Positions 1 to 8,841 of a stretch of 48,126 nucleotides of DNA are shown one piece after another. The notes beneath the pieces were generated by a model, which did not search any database, had not been told where the DNA came from, and saw only the letters and a list, made by a program, of their open reading frames with translations. The first letter of the stretch is position 1. Every line of letters starts with the position of its first letter. Position numbers and translations under genes: made by a program. This stretch comes from Bacillus_I endophytica_A (GTDB taxonomy: Bacteria > Bacillota > Bacilli > Bacillales > Bacillaceae_H), in assembly GCF_026790145.1 (NCBI RefSeq), contig NZ_JALAMS010000044.1, forward strand, positions 1 to 48,126, in the 5' to 3' direction.

Positions 1-105
1 CTCATCTTTTATAGGAAAATGAGATTTATTCAAACTGGAGCCCACTCTTTTTATATGGGGGATGAAGAGCAAGTAGACTTTATAATGGTCAAAACACTCG
101 TATAA
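1..105 (+). CDS. paiA: PaiA-type N-acetyltransferase, C-terminal end only
   Basis: The window opens inside a reading frame that ends with TAA at 103-105. The 34 visible residues (FYRKMRFIQTGAHSFYMGDE and a short tail) match the C-terminus of PaiA, a GCN5-family spermidine/spermine N-acetyltransferase. The F-Y-x-K-x-x-F and G-x-H-x-F-x-M-G-x-E blocks are typical of the end of that fold. paiB follows 28 bp downstream on the same strand, the usual paiAB pairing, which supports the call. The catalytic core lies outside the window, so activity cannot be judged. Confidence 0.8.
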   Translation, partial: LIFYRKMRFIQTGAHSFYMGDEEQVDFIMVKTLV

Positions 106-133
106 CTTCTTTTGAGAGGAGAAGTGGCTGATT

Positions 134-757
134 ATGTATATTCCAAAATATTTTAGGGTCACAAATGTTGATGAAATATGGGAATTTGTTCAAGAAAACT
201 CCTTTGGCACGTTGGTCACAACAAAACAGGGGAAACCCATTGCCACTCATTTGCCCTTGCAGTTAGTGAAAGAAGGAGATACTTACTATATAACAGGGCA
301 TGTCGCTTATGGGAACCCTCAATGGAGAACATTTGAAACCTATGAAAATGTATTGGTGATGTTCCAAGGACCACACGCTTATATCTCTTCTTCTTGGTAC
401 AAGCAGGAAAATGTGCCAACATGGAACTATCAAGCTGTACATGTATATGATACAGCTTGCATTTTGAACGAAGAAGAGTTAAAACAGGACCTGACAAAGT
501 TGTTGCAAAAATACGAAAAACATCGTAAGAATCCTGTTTTATGGGATAAGCTTTCTCCTGAAGTTTTAGAAAAAGAACTAAAAGGGATTGTTGGATTTAA
601 GATTAAAGTACAAGAAATTCAAGCTGCTCATAAACTAAGTCAAAATCACAATGAAGAGGACTATCAGAATATTGTTAATAACCTCTATAAAGAAAAGGAT
701 TTGAATTCTCAACAAATGGCACAGTTGATGGAGAGGAAGTTAAAAAAGGATAAATAA
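134..757 (+). CDS. paiB: PaiB family FMN-binding negative regulator
   Basis: A 207-residue protein starting MYIPKYFRVTN, with a GAGAGGAGAAG ribosome site about 9 bp upstream. It matches the PaiB family (about 205 residues): an FMN-binding split-barrel in residues 1-150 (TLVTTKQGKPIATHLPL, GHVAYGNPQW, YISSSWY, VPTWNYQAVHVYD) and a C-terminal helical part (GIVGFKIKVQEIQAAHKLSQN). In B. subtilis PaiAB lowers protease and sporulation gene expression; whether PaiB binds DNA or is a flavin enzyme is not settled. It is the second gene of paiAB and is followed by a terminator. No damage is seen, unlike the prophage to its right. Confidence 0.9.
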   Translation: MYIPKYFRVTNVDEIWEFVQENSFGTLVTTKQGKPIATHLPLQLVKEGDTYYITGHVAYGNPQWRTFETYENVLVMFQGPHAYISSSWYKQENVPTWNYQAVHVYDTACILNEEELKQDLTKLLQKYEKHRKNPVLWDKLSPEVLEKELKGIVGFKIKVQEIQAAHKLSQNHNEEDYQNIVNNLYKEKDLNSQQMAQLMERKLKKDK

Positions 758-845
758 GTATTATGTTTCTTTTTTAAAGATTTTTTCTTTCTTAGATGAA
801 GTTTATCAAGAAGCGTACTTAAATGATAAATAATTTTTCCATAAG

Positions 846-883
846 AAAACCAGAGGAACCCGAAATGTCCCTCTGGTTTTTTA
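846..883 (+). terminator. Intrinsic terminator after paiB
   Basis: The arms AAAACCAGAG (846-855) and CTCTGGTTTT (871-880) pair perfectly around a 15-nt loop and are followed by a T-rich run. It lies about 90 bp after the paiB stop and probably ends the paiAB transcript. Confidence 0.75.
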
Positions 884-1134
884 TAAAATATTAAGACTAG
901 CATTTCGTAGGAACTAAAGGACATTACATATTAGTCATATAAAATATGTAGCGCCCTTTTATTTATCTATCTTTTTTTAATTTAGGTCTTGATAAAATTT
1001 TATCAGGTAGATCAGCATATTCATACACTTTACTTAAATCTAAATTTGCATATTTATTTTCTTTATTACCTATAATATCTTTAAGACCTCTAATGCTAAC
1101 TGCATGTTGACTACTCCTGATATAAAGGTCGAAC

Positions 1135-1167
1135 AAAAAATGCCCTCTCAAATGAGAAGGGCTTTTT
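1135..1167. terminator. Terminator-like hairpin H1
   Basis: GCCCTCTCA (1142-1150) pairs with TGAGAAGGGC (1153-1162) with one bulged A. An A-run precedes and a T-run follows, so it could end transcripts from either side. No convincing gene adjoins it. Confidence 0.55.
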
Positions 1168-1280
1168 CCGTGCTCATGGATATACAAAACGAAAGTACCA
1201 TGTGGGTAGCTATCCCGGAAGGTCCATAACCTTCTATACAAATATATAAGTTAATTTAAAAAATAGACATAATTTAAATA

Positions 1281-1312
1281 AAAAAAGAACCCTCTTGCGA
1301 TGAAAAGAGGGT
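1281..1312 (-). terminator. Terminator-like hairpin H2
   Basis: ACCCTCTT (1289-1296) pairs with AAGAGGGT (1305-1312). On the - strand the stem is followed by a T-tract (complement of the A-run at 1281-1286), so it reads as a - strand terminator. The transcript it would end is unknown. Confidence 0.55.
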
Positions 1313-1483
1313 AGGAATAGATGGTCTAGGAAACCGTATTATTTCAGCTTAATGGGAATCGGTTCGTGTTATTATATGGGGTTTTCAAGTAAATGTGCAA
1401 GGACCGTATATAAAACGGGTAGGTAGCCTATACTATAAAAGAACCTTCAACATTTCTGAAGCTGTTCTGCTGACGAAAACCAA

Positions 1484-1514
1484 AAAGCCCCTACTCGCAA
1501 TGAGCAGGGGCTTT
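1484..1514 (-). terminator. Terminator-like hairpin H3
   Basis: AAAGCCCCTACTC (1484-1496) pairs with GAGCAGGGGCTTT (1502-1514), with one A-C mismatch and loop GCAAT. On - it is followed by TTTTTGG. No gene is visible upstream on -. Confidence 0.55.
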
Positions 1515-1794
1515 AATAATGACGAATATTTACGAAAGGGGGGTTAGTTTCCCAATAGGAATTATATATTAATAACCACTATTGATAAATAAACTTTTTT
1601 AGTTGCAATGAGTGTTTTTTTACCTTTTATATAATATTTATATACTTATACTTATATTCAATGTTTATTCTACTTTTTTTAATACATAATCATGTTTCAA
1701 ACAATGAGCAAGCATAGCATCTAAAAATTTCCCGCTCGCTCTTTTTATTCAAATATTCTAGGCACATCTTATAGGTTGTTGTATAGGATATAGA

Positions 1795-1857
1795 AGTAGC
1801 AGTAGGGGAATCGCGGTTCACCTCCAATGAATACAGTTCCAGTTTCCTACTGCTACT
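1795..1857. repeat. 12-bp perfect inverted repeat with 39-nt centre
   Basis: AGTAGCAGTAGG (1795-1806) is the exact reverse complement of CCTACTGCTACT (1846-1857). The stem can be lengthened inward by GGAA/TTCC with small internal loops. There is no T-run beside it, so it is not a plain terminator. It could be a structured RNA, a protein-binding palindrome or a remnant; I cannot tell which. Confidence 0.6.
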
Positions 1858-1882
1858 CCTCATAGTAAAAAATGAACTTTTT

Positions 1883-1916
1883 AAAACTCCCATCCAAACG
1901 GATGGGAGCTTTTTTA
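1883..1916. terminator. Terminator-like hairpin H4 downstream of the amidase
   Basis: CTCCCATCC (1887-1895) pairs perfectly with GGATGGGAG (1900-1908). T-runs follow on + and, more weakly, on -. It is the first hairpin after the amidase stop at 1972 and is the best candidate for the end of the prophage late transcript. Confidence 0.6.
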
Positions 1917-1971
1917 TTACTTAAATGAACGTAATGTAAGTTTGCCATTAAATAATAGATACTACTGTTAT

Positions 1972-3033
1972 TTACGCTTCTTTCACATAAATCGTCCAGC
2001 CATACTCTTTGCGAAATTCCTCCGCAAATTTTTCAGCTGTATCTTTCCCCGTGAAAGTTCCTGTGACAATTCGATAAGTTGGGTTTAAGTCTGTACTATC
2101 CGCCTTCTCATATGTTAACCATCCATAATCCTTTTTCAAACGTTCAAGAGCTTCTGTTAGAGCTTCTGCATTAGGAAAAGCACCTGTCATAAGACGATAT
2201 TTACGAGTGTCTTTTGGAGTTGTTACTTCTTTATAAACCTCTTCTAACTTCGCTAAAGTATTCTTCCCAGCAATTCCATCAACAGCTAGACCATATTTCT
2301 TTTGGAAACTCTCAACAGCCGCCACAGTTTCATCCCCATAGTGACCATCAGCGCCGTATTTCGGTAGTGGGAATCCAGCCTTGATTAACTTCTGTTGAAT
2401 TTCTTTTACTTTTGGGCCGCTATCTCCCTTTTCATAATAAGCTTTCGGTTTAGGTTCATAAGCCGGGTTGTCATTTTCCCCTTCCTGTAAACCTAAGTAT
2501 TTGGCGATACCACGGGCGTGAGCCTCACCTACTGCTTTCACAAAATCATTATCTTTCAGCTTAGCTGCATCCTGTTTGGTATCGATGAACAAGTTTTCCG
2601 TAAGAACAGCGGGCATTCTCGTTTCACGCACTACAGCCAAGTTCTTTTGTTTCAAGCCGCGATCTGTGACTTGCCCAAATGCTCTCATGGTGGTAAGAAT
2701 CTCATCATGTAACGCTTGTTGAAAACGTCTGGTTTCTCCTTTTGCGCCTGGAAATGCGAAGGTTTCAAACCCTGTTCCGCCACCAGCATTAATATGGGCG
2801 GATACAAATACATCAGCTTTCCAATCATTAGCTTTGCGGGCCCGTTGAGAGAGTGAATAGAAAACATCGGTAGAACGAGTAAGTCCTACTACTACACCTT
2901 TATAGTTCGCTTCTAAATACCGTTTAGCATACAACACCATGTCCAATACTAATTTCTTTTCCTGTAAACCATTCGCTACCGCCCCTGGATCATGTCCACC
3001 ATGTCCCGCATCTAACCATATACGTTTTGTCAT
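1972..3033 (-). CDS. N-acetylmuramoyl-L-alanine amidase (prophage endolysin)
   Basis: A 353-residue cell-wall hydrolase of the Amidase_3 family. Residues 1-180 form the zinc amidase domain, with likely ligands and catalytic residues H11 (DAGHGGHD), E25, H80 (SAHINAGG) and the later glutamate in TENLFID. Residues about 200-272 are a PG_binding_1 peptidoglycan-binding domain (GDSGPKVKEIQQKL), and 278-353 look like a SPOR-type repeat. A canonical AAGGAGGT site precedes the ATG. There is no signal peptide, as expected for a holin-released endolysin. It lies next to the holin and is fully open, unlike most genes of this prophage, so it may still be expressed. Confidence 0.92.
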   Translation of the reverse strand: MTKRIWLDAGHGGHDPGAVANGLQEKKLVLDMVLYAKRYLEANYKGVVVGLTRSTDVFYSLSQRARKANDWKADVFVSAHINAGGGTGFETFAFPGAKGETRRFQQALHDEILTTMRAFGQVTDRGLKQKNLAVVRETRMPAVLTENLFIDTKQDAAKLKDNDFVKAVGEAHARGIAKYLGLQEGENDNPAYEPKPKAYYEKGDSGPKVKEIQQKLIKAGFPLPKYGADGHYGDETVAAVESFQKKYGLAVDGIAGKNTLAKLEEVYKEVTTPKDTRKYRLMTGAFPNAEALTEALERLKKDYGWLTYEKADSTDLNPTYRIVTGTFTGKDTAEKFAEEFRKEYGWTIYVKEA

Positions 3034-3099
3034 CTTTTATACCTCCTTGCTAGTAATCTATGTATAGTACATAGATTTTGTAAAATACAAATGACTATT

Positions 3100-3360
3100 T
3101 TAAAGTAACTTTTTCTCTCTTAAAGCTACCTTTTGAGCCTTACCTTTTTTAGTAATGAAGTTATTCTTCCACCAAGCTGCAATAGACGTTACAATCGTAA
3201 GGGCGATAGAACCTACTAAGTAGATGCCATCCACAAAGCTTGTGATTTGTCCTTCTTCAACTGGAATGACTGGTTTCCCCATCATAATTAAGGTTTGGTT
3301 AATTAACGCAACAAAAAGAAGCACGCTACGAATGAGTGTGCCTTTATCGATTTTTTTCAT
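3100..3360 (-). CDS. Phage holin, phi-LC3 family (Phage_holin_1)
   Basis: An 86-residue small membrane protein with two hydrophobic segments (about 11-27, RSVLLFVALINQTLIMMG, and about 48-64, YLVGSIALTIVTSIAAW) and a basic tail with many lysines. The W-W-K-N-N-F motif after the second segment is typical of this holin family. It makes the membrane lesion that releases the endolysin encoded 66 bp downstream. Its frame is intact. Confidence 0.9.
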   Translation of the reverse strand: MKKIDKGTLIRSVLLFVALINQTLIMMGKPVIPVEEGQITSFVDGIYLVGSIALTIVTSIAAWWKNNFITKKGKAQKVALREKKLL

Positions 3361-3372
3361 TTGTAATCCCTC

Positions 3373-3648
3373 CTATTGTAGAACGTTATAAATAATCCCG
3401 ATGGCTCCCCCAATAAAGCCGGTACTAATCGCTGTAATAATAGCCCCCATAATTGTACGTTTAATCTATGTTGTGTTTTCGTTAATATTGTCTGGTGTTC
3501 GGTTAATAGCTGAAATTTGTTCATCATGCCGAATTGTAGTGCTTTTTAATGCAGCTACGTCTTTTTCTAATGTTTTAATATCGTTCTTCATTTCTACAAT
3601 ATCTTTCTCGTAAGAATTCACTGGGCTTCCCTCCGCTAACTGTGACAT
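3373..3648 (-). pseudogene. xhlA: XhlA-type hemolysin/holin partner with an internal amber stop
   Basis: The 92-codon frame encodes an XhlA-like protein: an N-terminal coiled coil (YEKDIVEMKNDIKTLEKDV) and a C-terminal membrane segment (IKRTIMGAIITAISTGFIGG). A TAG at 3466-3468 separates the two. Family members often have Trp here (N-T-x-W), and TGG to TAG is one transition. The predicted product therefore stops after residue 60 and loses the membrane anchor. It has a strong AGGAGGGG site and sits directly upstream of the holin, as xhlA sits before xhlB. Confidence 0.85.
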
Positions 3649-3721
3649 GGATATTCCCCTCCTAATAAGATTTTGGTTGCTATTTATTCTGTATCTTCTA
3701 GGTGTTTTTTCAAAAGGTCCT

Positions 3722-3868
3722 TTACTTTTTGTTTGATTTTTGCTCTAATTGCTTCTTTAACTCTTCATTTTCTTTTTGTAGAGTCAAAATCTGATTAGTT
3801 AATACCTTTTGTTGTACCGCCATTTTACCAATTACCGAATATAAATTAATTTGTTGATCGTTTTCCAA
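3722..3868 (-). CDS. Small coiled-coil prophage protein
   Basis: A lysine- and glutamine-rich small protein of about 48-50 residues (QKENEELKKQLEQKSNKK at the end) with a predicted coiled coil. I prefer the TTG at 3868 because GGAGG lies 8 nt upstream; the ATG at 3874 is only 2 nt from it. The gene lies between a tail-associated protein and xhlA, where many Bacillus phages carry a short coiled-coil protein of unknown role. I recognise no family. Confidence 0.5.
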   Translation of the reverse strand: MENDQQINLYSVIGKMAVQQKVLTNQILTLQKENEELKKQLEQKSNKK

Positions 3869-3947
3869 GCTCATTTCCTCCATTCGATTCATTAATAATA
3901 GATTCTAATTCTTTGATTTTTTCTTCAGGTGTTTCTTTATCAGTCAT
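3846..3947 (-). CDS. Possible 33-residue prophage peptide
   Basis: A short frame starting at an ATG that overlaps the stop of the gene at 3940-4344 (translational-coupling geometry) and encoding MTDKETPEEKIKELESIINE and a short tail. Its end overlaps the start of the next small gene. The charged helical composition is plausible for a phage protein, but the length gives little support. Confidence 0.3.
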   Translation of the reverse strand: MTDKETPEEKIKELESIINESNGGNELGKRSTN

Positions 3948-4344
3948 TCGCTTCTTGCGTATTAGGCTCGGTTGTATCTCTACCATCATTTTGAGCCTCC
4001 TTTTCTAACTCTACAATGTAAACAACATCACCTGTATAAGAGTCATTAGAAGACGTTTTAATCGACATAAAACGGTGAAATAGAAAATCAGTTCCGTTGT
4101 AATACGGCATATTGATACCATCTAAATACGTAACGTCTAAATGGTATTTATATTTCCCGTCAGCTATCACAATATATAAATCATGCAAAGCCTCAACCTC
4201 ATCATCGAACACAAGATTAAAAGAAGATTCCTCAATTTTTTGATTATCAAGTGTTCCTGTACCAATGGTTATTTTTTCAGCCGATTCCTGAAGAGCGACC
4301 CCTTCCATAAGGTGACCATTATCCACTTTTTTAACTTCTATCAT
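3940..4344 (-). CDS. Prophage protein of unknown function following the tail fibre
   Basis: A 134-residue acidic protein (starts MIEVKKVDNG) preceded by a GGGAGGGG site. The sequence reads as a beta-rich domain with many short hydrophobic strands (FNLVFDDEVEALHDLYIVIA, DVTYLDG) and a disordered acidic tail. It starts 14 bp after the tail-fibre stop and is fully open. Position suggests a tail-fibre-associated or baseplate accessory protein; I recognise no named family. Confidence 0.65.
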   Translation of the reverse strand: MIEVKKVDNGHLMEGVALQESAEKITIGTGTLDNQKIEESSFNLVFDDEVEALHDLYIVIADGKYKYHLDVTYLDGINMPYYNGTDFLFHRFMSIKTSSNDSYTGDVVYIVELEKEAQNDGRDTTEPNTQEAND

Positions 4345-4358
4345 GTGTTTTCCCCTCC

Positions 4359-7105
4359 CTATTTCGGCTCATACAGAACCATTAGGCGAACGGTAATTGT
4401 GTAAGTGACAGGTGAAGTTGTTGCTCCGTTATCCACTAAGTACACCCTAAATCCTGACGAACCTTGATTGTATACCCTAGCATTAAAATGAATTGAGTTT
4501 CTACCATATGGTTGCGCTATAACCATATGAATTTTGTTAGCACTTGCGAAAGAAATGTCCTTATATACAAATTGTTGACCTTAGGTAATAGTCATATCTG
4601 TGTCACCAAAATGCATAACAGACGAGCCATTTCTTGCCCCGTATAGATTAGTCAATTCAGTACCGACGCTTGTTAATAATGGGGTATAATATGAACCGTT
4701 TGCCGCTTTCATATTTGTTTGTGGAAGCCAAGCTTTATCTGTATAAATTCCTGCGTATGTTTCGCTACTTGAATTAGTATCCACTTTAACTAACTGATTA
4801 TTACCTCCTGCTCCATCCCCTTTATATTGCCAAACCTCAAAACCAAAACGGCTGTCACTGTTAGGCACTGCGTTATCCCTGCCGGTTTGGACAATAACAC
4901 TAGACCGATTTGTACTGTTTGTATCTGTATAGTTATTAAGCGACATATAGGGAACAAGGCCGTTAGCTGTGCCACCTTTTCTTGTTGATTTTAAAACTAG
5001 CCTTCCTTTATCTAAATCATCTGAACCTGACCCATATATCCGTTTGTCTATTGTTGTAATCCATGAATATCCAAGAATTTGTATGCTCTGCAATGGTTGG
5101 CGACTCAAAACCAATTGCACGATAATCTAAAGAGCTTGAAAAATCCACCCCTTTTGTACTGTTTGAACCAACAACAGAATCACGAATATAACCGGCCTTT
5201 TCCCCGTCTACACTGCTGTAGAACCAAAGGCCACGATAATCTATAGAAATAATAGCTTCTTCACTTTGAAAGCTTTTTAAAGAACCATCCACAAGTTCAA
5301 CTCCGCCCACCAGCACCGTTATCTTGAATGATGTTAACCCCTGTCATGGTTCCAGTACTGATCTTATCAGCGTCAAGATTTTCGATTTTCGCATTTGTAA
5401 TAGCCACATCTTGAATTTGTGCTGTTCCTACGGCTAAGTTTGCAATCTTAGCATTCGTAACCGCTAAGTTTTGAATAGCCGCTGTTCCTACAGCTAAATT
5501 AGCGATTTTAGTATATGTGACGGCTGAATTTGCTAACTTTTCTGCATCAACCGCTAAATCTGCTAATAAATTAGTAGTGACAGCCCCGAACATGATTTCA
5601 TCTGTTATAATTCGTGCGGTTTGCGCTATCACTTCATCACTGAAGCCACTAGCATGGCCATGAGTGTTAACCCCTCTGACTCTGTAATACCATTGTTGGT
5701 TCGTGTCCACTAAGTGAGAAAAACCGGATGACTTCCCTCTATGAAGTAGATTTGAAGCATCAGGCGTAAATCCTCGTACTTGGGAACCGTAAACCTCATA
5801 GTCACAACGAATAAATCATTTTGGAATGTCCAACTTAAAATAACGGTTTGGAAGCCGCCATCAGCTGTTAAAGTTGGTGTATCCGGTACTTCAACAGGGT
5901 CTTCAACCTTATCCCAAATCCCTTCACGATCATTTAATGTATTTTTGATTTTTTCTATTTCAATATCTTGGTCGTATAGGTCGATAAACTCGCTCATCTC
6001 AATTTTTCCAACTTGGTCAGGGTCAGACACATCATATTCTATAGAAATGATTCTAACTTCAACTTCAATTGGGTTAGCAAAATTACGATCTATAGCAAAG
6101 TTGGTATCTCCAAGTCTTGCTTTTTCAAACTCGTACCCTTCTAAATCTCCAAGCATGAAGCCATTTATTTTAAAGTTGACTAACGGTTTCTTTTCCAGCT
6201 GTAGACGTCCCCAAGTATCTAGGAGTAATAAAGCTGGGTCTTCTATTTCCCCATTTTCATAAAATCCATATCTATGTCTAAGTGAACCATCAGGATTTTT
6301 ATGACCATATTGAAGCAACGCATCCGGGTCGCCTACCCATTCTTGTCCTAGTGGCTTGTCTACTGGGTCACCATTAGCAACAGACCATTCCACATCAGCA
6401 AACGTTATTTTTCTTGTATAGCCACCGTCTTCGGTTTGGAGACTTTTCCCCCGACCATATAAGGCGGTTTTGACATAAGATTTTTCCTCTCGTTCAATAT
6501 CCATAATATCTTTGTCAATTTCCCAATGCTTCCCGGTATCCGAGCCCCGTCTAGTGAGTAGATCTATAAATCTTCCAGTTATTTTATTGTTTGAAAACTC
6601 GATTCTATCCCTAAACTCGCCGCCCCACGTATCAATAATGCTCTGAATAGCATCTTTGACATTTATATAGTAAAAATTCGTTGAATTAATCTCTAGTGAA
6701 GCGATTGTACCACGTTTCCATCTGGTATTAACTAAGGCCCTGTCTAGAGCATCTGCTTCTGTTGTATCGTATGGACGAACATCTTCAATTGGTTCATCTT
6801 CTAGCTCCATATAAGACGATTCACAAATTGCACGAATATAAGGGCCGTCTTCCCCGTCCTTACCGTTTGTATCTTTAATAACAAACAAACGAAAATAACC
6901 ATCTTTATTCTTGAAAGCCACTTGGTTTTCATTTTCTACATATTGAGCATCAGGATGATTGGCAGGCACTTGGAATTCAAAGCTAGCCCCTCTATTTAGT
7001 TCTTCTTTAAAGTATTGCTTCCCAAAAAGGGCAAGCTTCGTCTGCATTATTAGATAGAATAGCCAAAAGGCTGTCATAGGGGTCAAACACCCATAAATCA
7101 CTCAT
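4359..7105 (-). pseudogene. Tail endopeptidase/minor structural protein fused to tail fibre, broken
   Basis: Pieces of one protein of about 915 residues in several frames. It starts MSDLWVFDPYDSLLAILSNN at 7105 with a GGCGGTGA site, then shifts near 7025 into the long middle piece (prophage endopeptidase/siphovirus minor protein N-region). It shifts again near 5800 (YEVYGSQVRGFTPDASNLLH, a fibronectin-like segment), near 5305 (one extra G in GGTGGGCGG), and near 5065. A TAA at 4581-4583 interrupts before the last 73 codons. Residues encoded at 5350-5560 form repeats of the N-L-A-V-x-x-A-x-I type, as in fibre shafts. In a working phage this protein is the baseplate hub and tip. Confidence 0.85.
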
Positions 7106-7119
7106 ATTTTCACCGCCAA

Positions 7120-7854
7120 TCATACATATCTAGGAGAATATTTTAATACCGAAGTTGATAACGTATTGTTTTCGATCGTTAATGTATTAGAGCCTTTGTC
7201 TAGGTCAAACCAATTTGAAGAAAAATCTAGTGTAGGCATCTAAACAACGCCATTTATCGTGATTTTCTGCTTACTGAAGTTAAGTTCTAGCACATCCGAG
7301 CTTACAAAAGAATAAATAACCCTTACAAATTTGCCATCTGACGCTTTTGTAATCTTAAAGTCATTGGCTGCTGCTATGAATGTTATCGTTATGATAAAAT
7401 CACTATCTTCAACGCCTGGGGTAGTAAAATTAAAGTTTTTTGTACTGTCTGTATTTACGGTTCGTTCTGCTCCATATTTGAACAGGTCAGGGCAGATGAA
7501 ATTCAAGGATCCTGAACCTTTAAAAATAAATTCTTCTCAATCCGGTTTACCGCTTATAATTCCGTAATACGTTTTGTTAGCTTCATCAGAAAAAACAAGA
7601 GCTTTAGGTTCTTTCACGTATAAAAGGTTGTTTAATGTATCAACTTATTGTCTCATTTCTACTAATGAAGCTGTCAAAAAGTCAAATTCAATTGCAAGTG
7701 GTCTTTCTGGTATTCTTCTCTTTACAAAATAAGAGCCGTTACGCCCTCCAATAGATTGTGTTGTTGTCTCAAATGTAAGAAGGCCTCGCCCCTCTACATT
7801 CGTTACTTTAATAGGAAGCACGTTTCCGCCATATGTTATTGTAAAACTCCACGT
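7120..7854 (-). pseudogene. Distal tail protein (Dit) with three in-frame stops
   Basis: A 245-codon frame with no length error, matching the Dit/phage tail component family (N-terminal region TITYGGNVLPIKVTNVEGRG, later GSLNFICPDLFKYG, ITINGV). It is interrupted by TAA (7645-7647), TGA (7537-7539) and TAG (7240-7242). The expected start is ACG at 7854, 5 nt after an AGGGGG site, where an ATG would be normal, so the start may also be lost. Dit is the hub that joins the tail tube to the baseplate. It lies between the tape measure and the tail endopeptidase, as usual. Confidence 0.85.
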
Positions 7855-8467
7855 ATTCGCCCCCTAAGATTTCTTAATGTCCTATTCTTTTGACTAACTC
7901 GTTCTTTTGTAACAAATTCAATCATTCCTGAAGTCTCATAGTTTCTTAATTTGATAACAGCCTACACATCTGAAGGGAACGATGCCCCTCCTCAGTAGAA
8001 CCACTTGTATTCATAGCTGTTGCGCCACTTGAAGCAACGCCAATCGTAGGAAGGGATGCCATTTGACGTTTCACGTTCGGCATGGCTCTTGTTAAGCTGT
8101 CTGAAGTAGGCCCCCAAAAGTCCAAGTGATCTAGGTCTGATAAAGGCCCCACTTTTGCAGGAGAGAACGGCAGGAAGTCACGAACCTGCTGAGCTAACCA
8201 GCGATCTTGTTTAAGTACATATGCTGAATTCTGAATACCTTTAGCCATCATTTCAACTAAACCTCTACCAGCTTTGTAAAAAGTTTTGCCTAAACCACTG
8301 ATAAATTTGACAATGCTTTGAAATGTTTTAGAGAAGATGTTGCCCACTTTAGAAGCTCCTGAAGAAAATGCTGAAGACATTGAACTCCACACCTTGGAAG
8401 CTCCACCTTTGAATACAGTTGCTAGCGTTTTCACCCCTCTTCCAATTTCACCCAGGAATTTCAACAA
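7836..8467 (-). pseudogene. Tape measure protein, C-terminal remnant
   Basis: The open part (7946-8467) encodes the C-terminal region of a tape measure protein: KFISGLGKTFYKAGRGLVEM, then SPAKVGPLSDLDHLDFWGP, hallmark segments of the tape measure tail. A frameshift near 7990 moves the end into another frame, which itself carries a TAG (before AVIKLRNYETSGMIEF) and ends at 7836. Tape measure proteins usually exceed 700 residues; here only about 200 remain, so the front was removed by a deletion. No start codon with a ribosome site is present. Confidence 0.8.
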
Positions 8468-8785
8468 GCCAATCTTTAAATGCCTTTACAACTTCAGTCT
8501 TATTCAATAGAGAACGTCCAACAGATTCATAAATACGCTCATAAGAACCTTCTCTAAAAACAGAATCAATAAATTTTTTAATGAGTTGCCCATGTTTTCA
8601 TTCATTTCTGCCTCAGATAGTTTTGTAAGGTCTCTTTTCTTTGATTCTTCGTATTCTTTAGCAGAGACTTGCAAAATCTCCCCATATTTTTGAATAGATT
8701 CGTCATCATAATTGAGGTTGTAATCCACTCCATTAATTGTGAAGACTTGAACCGGCTTATCAATGTTTAAAATAATGTTTCCCAT
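8448..8785 (-). pseudogene. Tail assembly chaperone-like protein, frameshifted
   Basis: Starts MGNIILNIDKPVQVFTINGV with a good site and resembles the small tail chaperone encoded just before the tape measure gene (DUF6673-like). The frame breaks near 8590: adding one G (ATGGGC to ATGGGGC) restores MGQLIKKFIDSVFREGSYER and reading continues to a TGA at 8448-8450. The current product would end early at 8504 with an unrelated tail. The total length of 338 nt is one base short of whole codons, which agrees with a single-base deletion. Confidence 0.7.
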
Positions 8786-8841
8786 GTTAAAAACTCCTTT
8801 TTCATTAAAATAAGGCGCTCCGCTTGGAACACCTTTTCACT

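Larger units (their letters stand above)
884..1971. other. Gene-poor left flank of the prophage
   Basis: About 1.1 kb without a convincing gene on either strand. Two open frames on - (963-1241 and 1690-1893) run straight through hairpin sequences, lack family resemblance and have poor or no ribosome sites, so I do not call them. The stretch holds four terminator-like hairpins (near 1151, 1300, 1499 and 1899), a 12-bp inverted repeat (1795-1857) and a very AT-rich block (about 1555-1690). By position, beyond the lysis genes, it is where a prophage cargo region and the left attachment site would be expected. I could not find a copy of the right-end sequence here. Confidence 0.5.

Noticed and set aside
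963..1241. 92-residue open frame on -
   Set aside because: It reads through hairpin H1, has no ribosome site and no family resemblance; likely chance.
1795..1857. Retron-like msr/msd
   Set aside because: No reverse transcriptase gene is nearby, so a palindrome alone does not support this.
1690..1893. 67-residue open frame on -
   Set aside because: Its start lies in hairpin H4 and it runs through the 1795-1857 palindrome; no recognisable family.
5780..6262. 160-residue open frame on + over the tail endopeptidase
   Set aside because: Low-complexity Ser-rich translation antisense to a recognisable phage protein; no ribosome site.
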